Source: Torreya grandis (taxonomy: Eukaryota; Streptophyta; Pinopsida; Cupressales; Taxaceae). From it: a DNA stretch of 64,000 nucleotides. The stretch is from positions 806,001-870,000 of the forward strand of contig JARHVA010002371.1 in the NCBI GenBank assembly GCA_037957365.1, read 5' to 3'. The position numbers and the translations under genes were made by a program. Below are positions 61,260 through 64,000 of this stretch, piece by piece. Below the pieces are notes generated by a model. That model had not been told where the DNA came from. It saw only the letters and a program-made list of their open reading frames with translations, and ran no database searches. Position 1 is the first letter of the stretch. The number at the start of each line of letters is the position of its first letter.

Positions 61260-64000
61260 TCCAAATCTAGTCAAGCACAAAGAATAACTCTTTTTAGACA
61301 TGACTCAAAGGTTCGCTCATAGTGGGGCCTCTTATGGCCTTATCTATGAGGATGAGAAATTTTATTATGGTTAAGATAACCCCATTATTTTTTATGACAT
61401 CCTCACAAAAGTAGGATCCAAAGATGATTACAATGAATATCAACCCTAAGAAGATCAAGATAAATCACCTCTTAAATTGATAGAATCAGGTGCTAGACTA
61501 CCTTTAGACTTTCCTACAGAATAATTGCATACCTTATTTAGAAAAGGAGAAAAACAAATGAAAGAACAATATTTTGCACAAATAGACATACCTTCTTCTT
61601 CTAACAAAGGAAAAAAATACAAACATAGTCAAAACCCATAAATTTATATATTCGAGCTAAGATCAAGATAATAAGTCAATGATATGTGGATCAACCTATC
61701 ACAAACTTAAATGAATAATTAGATTCCACTTAAATTCACAATGATGCTTTTAAAGAATAGGTAAATGTGGTTGAAAGTATGCGATAAACATTTGACGAAA
61801 ACATAACCATAGTAGATCAAGGTAATATAAATGAATAGTTAAAGTCACAAGAAATCTTGGATTGATAATTTGGCTATTTAGGGATGGTAATCAACAAATT
61901 ACTAAATAGCCAAATTTAGGGAATGTTTTACAATCCAAGATTCAATGACCTATTTTATTGATTCAAGGTTCAAATTAGAACCAAAGAATGAATTGAAAGG
62001 TATGCATTCCCTATAGATCCACACAAAATTAGGGGCACATACCACCCCAACAACAAAAAAATTAGGGGCACATTCCACCCCAATAGAAATAAAATCAGGG
62101 GCACATTCCACCCCAATAGCAAGAAAACTAAGGGTGAATTCTACCTCAAAATCATATTATCCAATCCAAAAATGTACCAAACATGGAAGAGTGGAATTCT
62201 ATGAAGGAAATTGTTCAGAGATTGGAGATGAATAATAGAGTTAAAAAGTAAAAATTTGATGAGATAAGTCCATATCCATTCAATTTATATAATCTCCAAA
62301 ACCCTTTTCCACCTCATTTTGAGGTACCCAAATTTGACAAGTACAAAGGAAAGGGAGATCATGTGAGCACATAAAGGCATTCTTTGTCTTATGCTAAGAA
62401 GTTGCTTATAGTGAAGTACTTACTATGAATATTTTCATGAAGTTTAGCAAGATAGGTTCTTGATTGGCTACTTAAACTACCCAAGGGATTGACTGTAGAG
62501 TGGAACACTTATCAAAAAAGTTTGTTAACCATTTGTCATATAACACAGAACATGAGGTGACCATTATTAACTTGTGCAAATCCAAATAGTGTGATGGTGA
62601 AAGTTTTGCCACATATCTATAATGGTGGAGAGTATTAGTAGGCCACTTTTAACATAAATTACTAGACAAATAATTGTTCAATATATTTTCACAGAACTTC
62701 CATCCTGAAGTCATGCATAATCTATGGTTAGCTTGTGCTAACTCATTTGAAGAAATTATTGACAAAGGAGTGTAGATTGAGAAAGCTCTTATTTATAAAG
62801 GCTTTGGAAATATTTTCATGTAGAGTTAAACATATAATTAGACTCAATCACTAGTTCAAATGGTTGTGTAAGATAATCCCAAGGGCTTTAATAAAAATAA
62901 AAACATGGTTAGAAATGGGGTGACTAAAACAAGGCACATACGAACAATGCAGACAACATGTCCCCCAAATGTATAATTAACTCCCTCAAATCCACCACCT
63001 AATTTGTAGAGATATCCTCCACAAAGGACATTTCATAACAATTTTAGAGTCTTTAACAAGTTAGGAGAAATAATTGAAGTAGTGTTACAAAATCTCATCC
63101 CTGTTAATTTGATTGCATGGTTAGTACCAAGGCCACTTCCTTAAAATCAACCAAAACTAGACTGGTACAAAGAAAATTAATGGTGAAACTTCCATCATGT
63201 TTTTGGTCATGGTGCGTATCATTGCATCCAATTACGACACATTATTGAAGACTTTATTGAAAGTGGTAAATTGGAGATTAAGTTAGTCCCTAATCAAGAC
63301 ACAAATAAAGATATGGGGATCTAAAAGGACCCCTTCCCTTGACATAATCCACCACCACCACCACTAAGAAACAATGAAAACCAAGGTCAAAATCAAGGAT
63401 AGAGGTAGAATCAAAACCAACTTCAGGGTCAAAATCATAATGAACATAATCAAGATCATAATGCCCACATTAACAATGTGGCTTATAACAACATGCCATA
63501 TGATTATAAAAATACTATGGGGAAAATTTTTGCTACACACATTACCACTATTACTATGAAATTACATAGATAATATCATGTAATTCATAGCACATGACCC
63601 ATGATTATAGGGTCAACACCTTCTTTCCCTAGTAATACCATGTCAAGTCTACATAATCATCTTATGACTCTATCTTCATGGGTTACTAGTTCTGAACAAC
63701 AACACCCTTATTCTAATTATAAAGGCTCCTCATCAACTCAAAATTATAGCAACACAACTAGATGCATGTGAGTCATCATCCAAGGCCCTTTGCCTTCCTC
63801 TTCTAATTATAATGACTCCTTACCACCTCTAGGTTGTGTAGTCAAAACTAAATGCCCATGAGTCACCATCTATGACCCTTCACCCACTTCTTCCATGAAT
63901 CCCAATGAGAAAATTATGTTGATTGTTATAAAGCTGAATACTATGCCAATAAAGAATAAACTAGCTCAATTCACAAACAAAAAACCTTATAGTCTAGCAG
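61260..64000 (+). pseudogene. Tat4 gag region, running off the window
   Basis: Plus-strand gag of another Tat copy. The N-terminal part reads MTQRFAHSGASYGLIYEDEK (~61300), then an 11-residue repeat (62028-62159), then the core: ISPYPFNLYNLQNPFPPHFE, VPKFDKYKGKGDH and YNTEHEVTIINLCKSK (~62535). Then come FHPEVMHNLWLACANSFEE, LVPRPLP and LDWYKEN with a degenerate HHVFGHGAYHC knuckle region (~63190-63225). A Gln/Asn-rich stretch (63360-63480) and a Ser-rich tail follow to the edge, where protease is expected. About twenty stops; fully decayed. Confidence 0.8.
62028..62159 (+). repeat. 33-bp coding tandem repeat in Tat4 gag
   Basis: Four units of 33 bp (62028, 62061, 62094, 62127), in frame with gag, encoding an 11-residue unit IRGTFHPN followed by three Arg/Asn/Ser/Lys residues. 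The first three are nearly identical; the fourth is diverged. Confidence 0.9.

Overview
The window is 64 kb of AT-rich, CpG-poor, repeat-dense nuclear DNA from a land plant with a large genome. A gymnosperm or another bloated plant genome is likely, but the sequence does not settle the taxon. I found no intact host gene, no tRNA or rRNA and no bacterial-style locus. Nearly everything recognisable is decayed LTR retrotransposon, often inserted into one another. Reading frames are broken mainly by TAG, TAA and TGA codons where the families carry Gln or Trp.

Layout. 1-4.4 kb: unassigned DNA with a ~0.5 kb direct repeat pair and an (AT)n tract. 4.4-10.5 kb: a full-length minus-strand Ty1/copia element (Copia-A). 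12.2-42.8 kb: a giant minus-strand Ty3/gypsy element of the Tat type (Tat1), bounded by a perfect 5-bp target duplication ATGAG. It carries gag, protease, RT, RNase H, a second (archaeal-type) RNase H and integrase. Two younger elements interrupt it: a plus-strand chromovirus (27.8-35.1 kb, duplication AAAAA) inside the RT, and a second copia (Copia-B, 20.0-26.4 kb, minus) between the two RNase H domains. Without these guests Tat1 is about 16.8 kb. Between its integrase and its 3' LTR, on the opposite strand, lies a decayed plant mobile domain (PMD) gene at 14.4-15.7 kb.

43.7-56.85 kb: a second Tat copy (Tat2, plus strand), with its gag split by another LTR element (47.2-53.4 kb) that has 1.5 kb LTRs and no recognisable polymerase. 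Tat2 breaks off after the second RNase H at ~56.85 kb against a minus-orientation Tat LTR (Tat3, 56.85-57.95 kb) and its flank. 61.3-64 kb: gag of a fourth Tat copy (plus strand), which runs off the window.

The most interesting part is Tat1. A degenerate 21-bp repeat array lies upstream of gag-pol near the 5' LTR. A similar array lies upstream of the antisense PMD gene, in the same orientation relative to that gene. This looks like a retroelement with two opposed transcription units that share a repeat-type leader or promoter. That reading is inference; the PMD gene, its position and strand, and the arrays are seen in the sequence.
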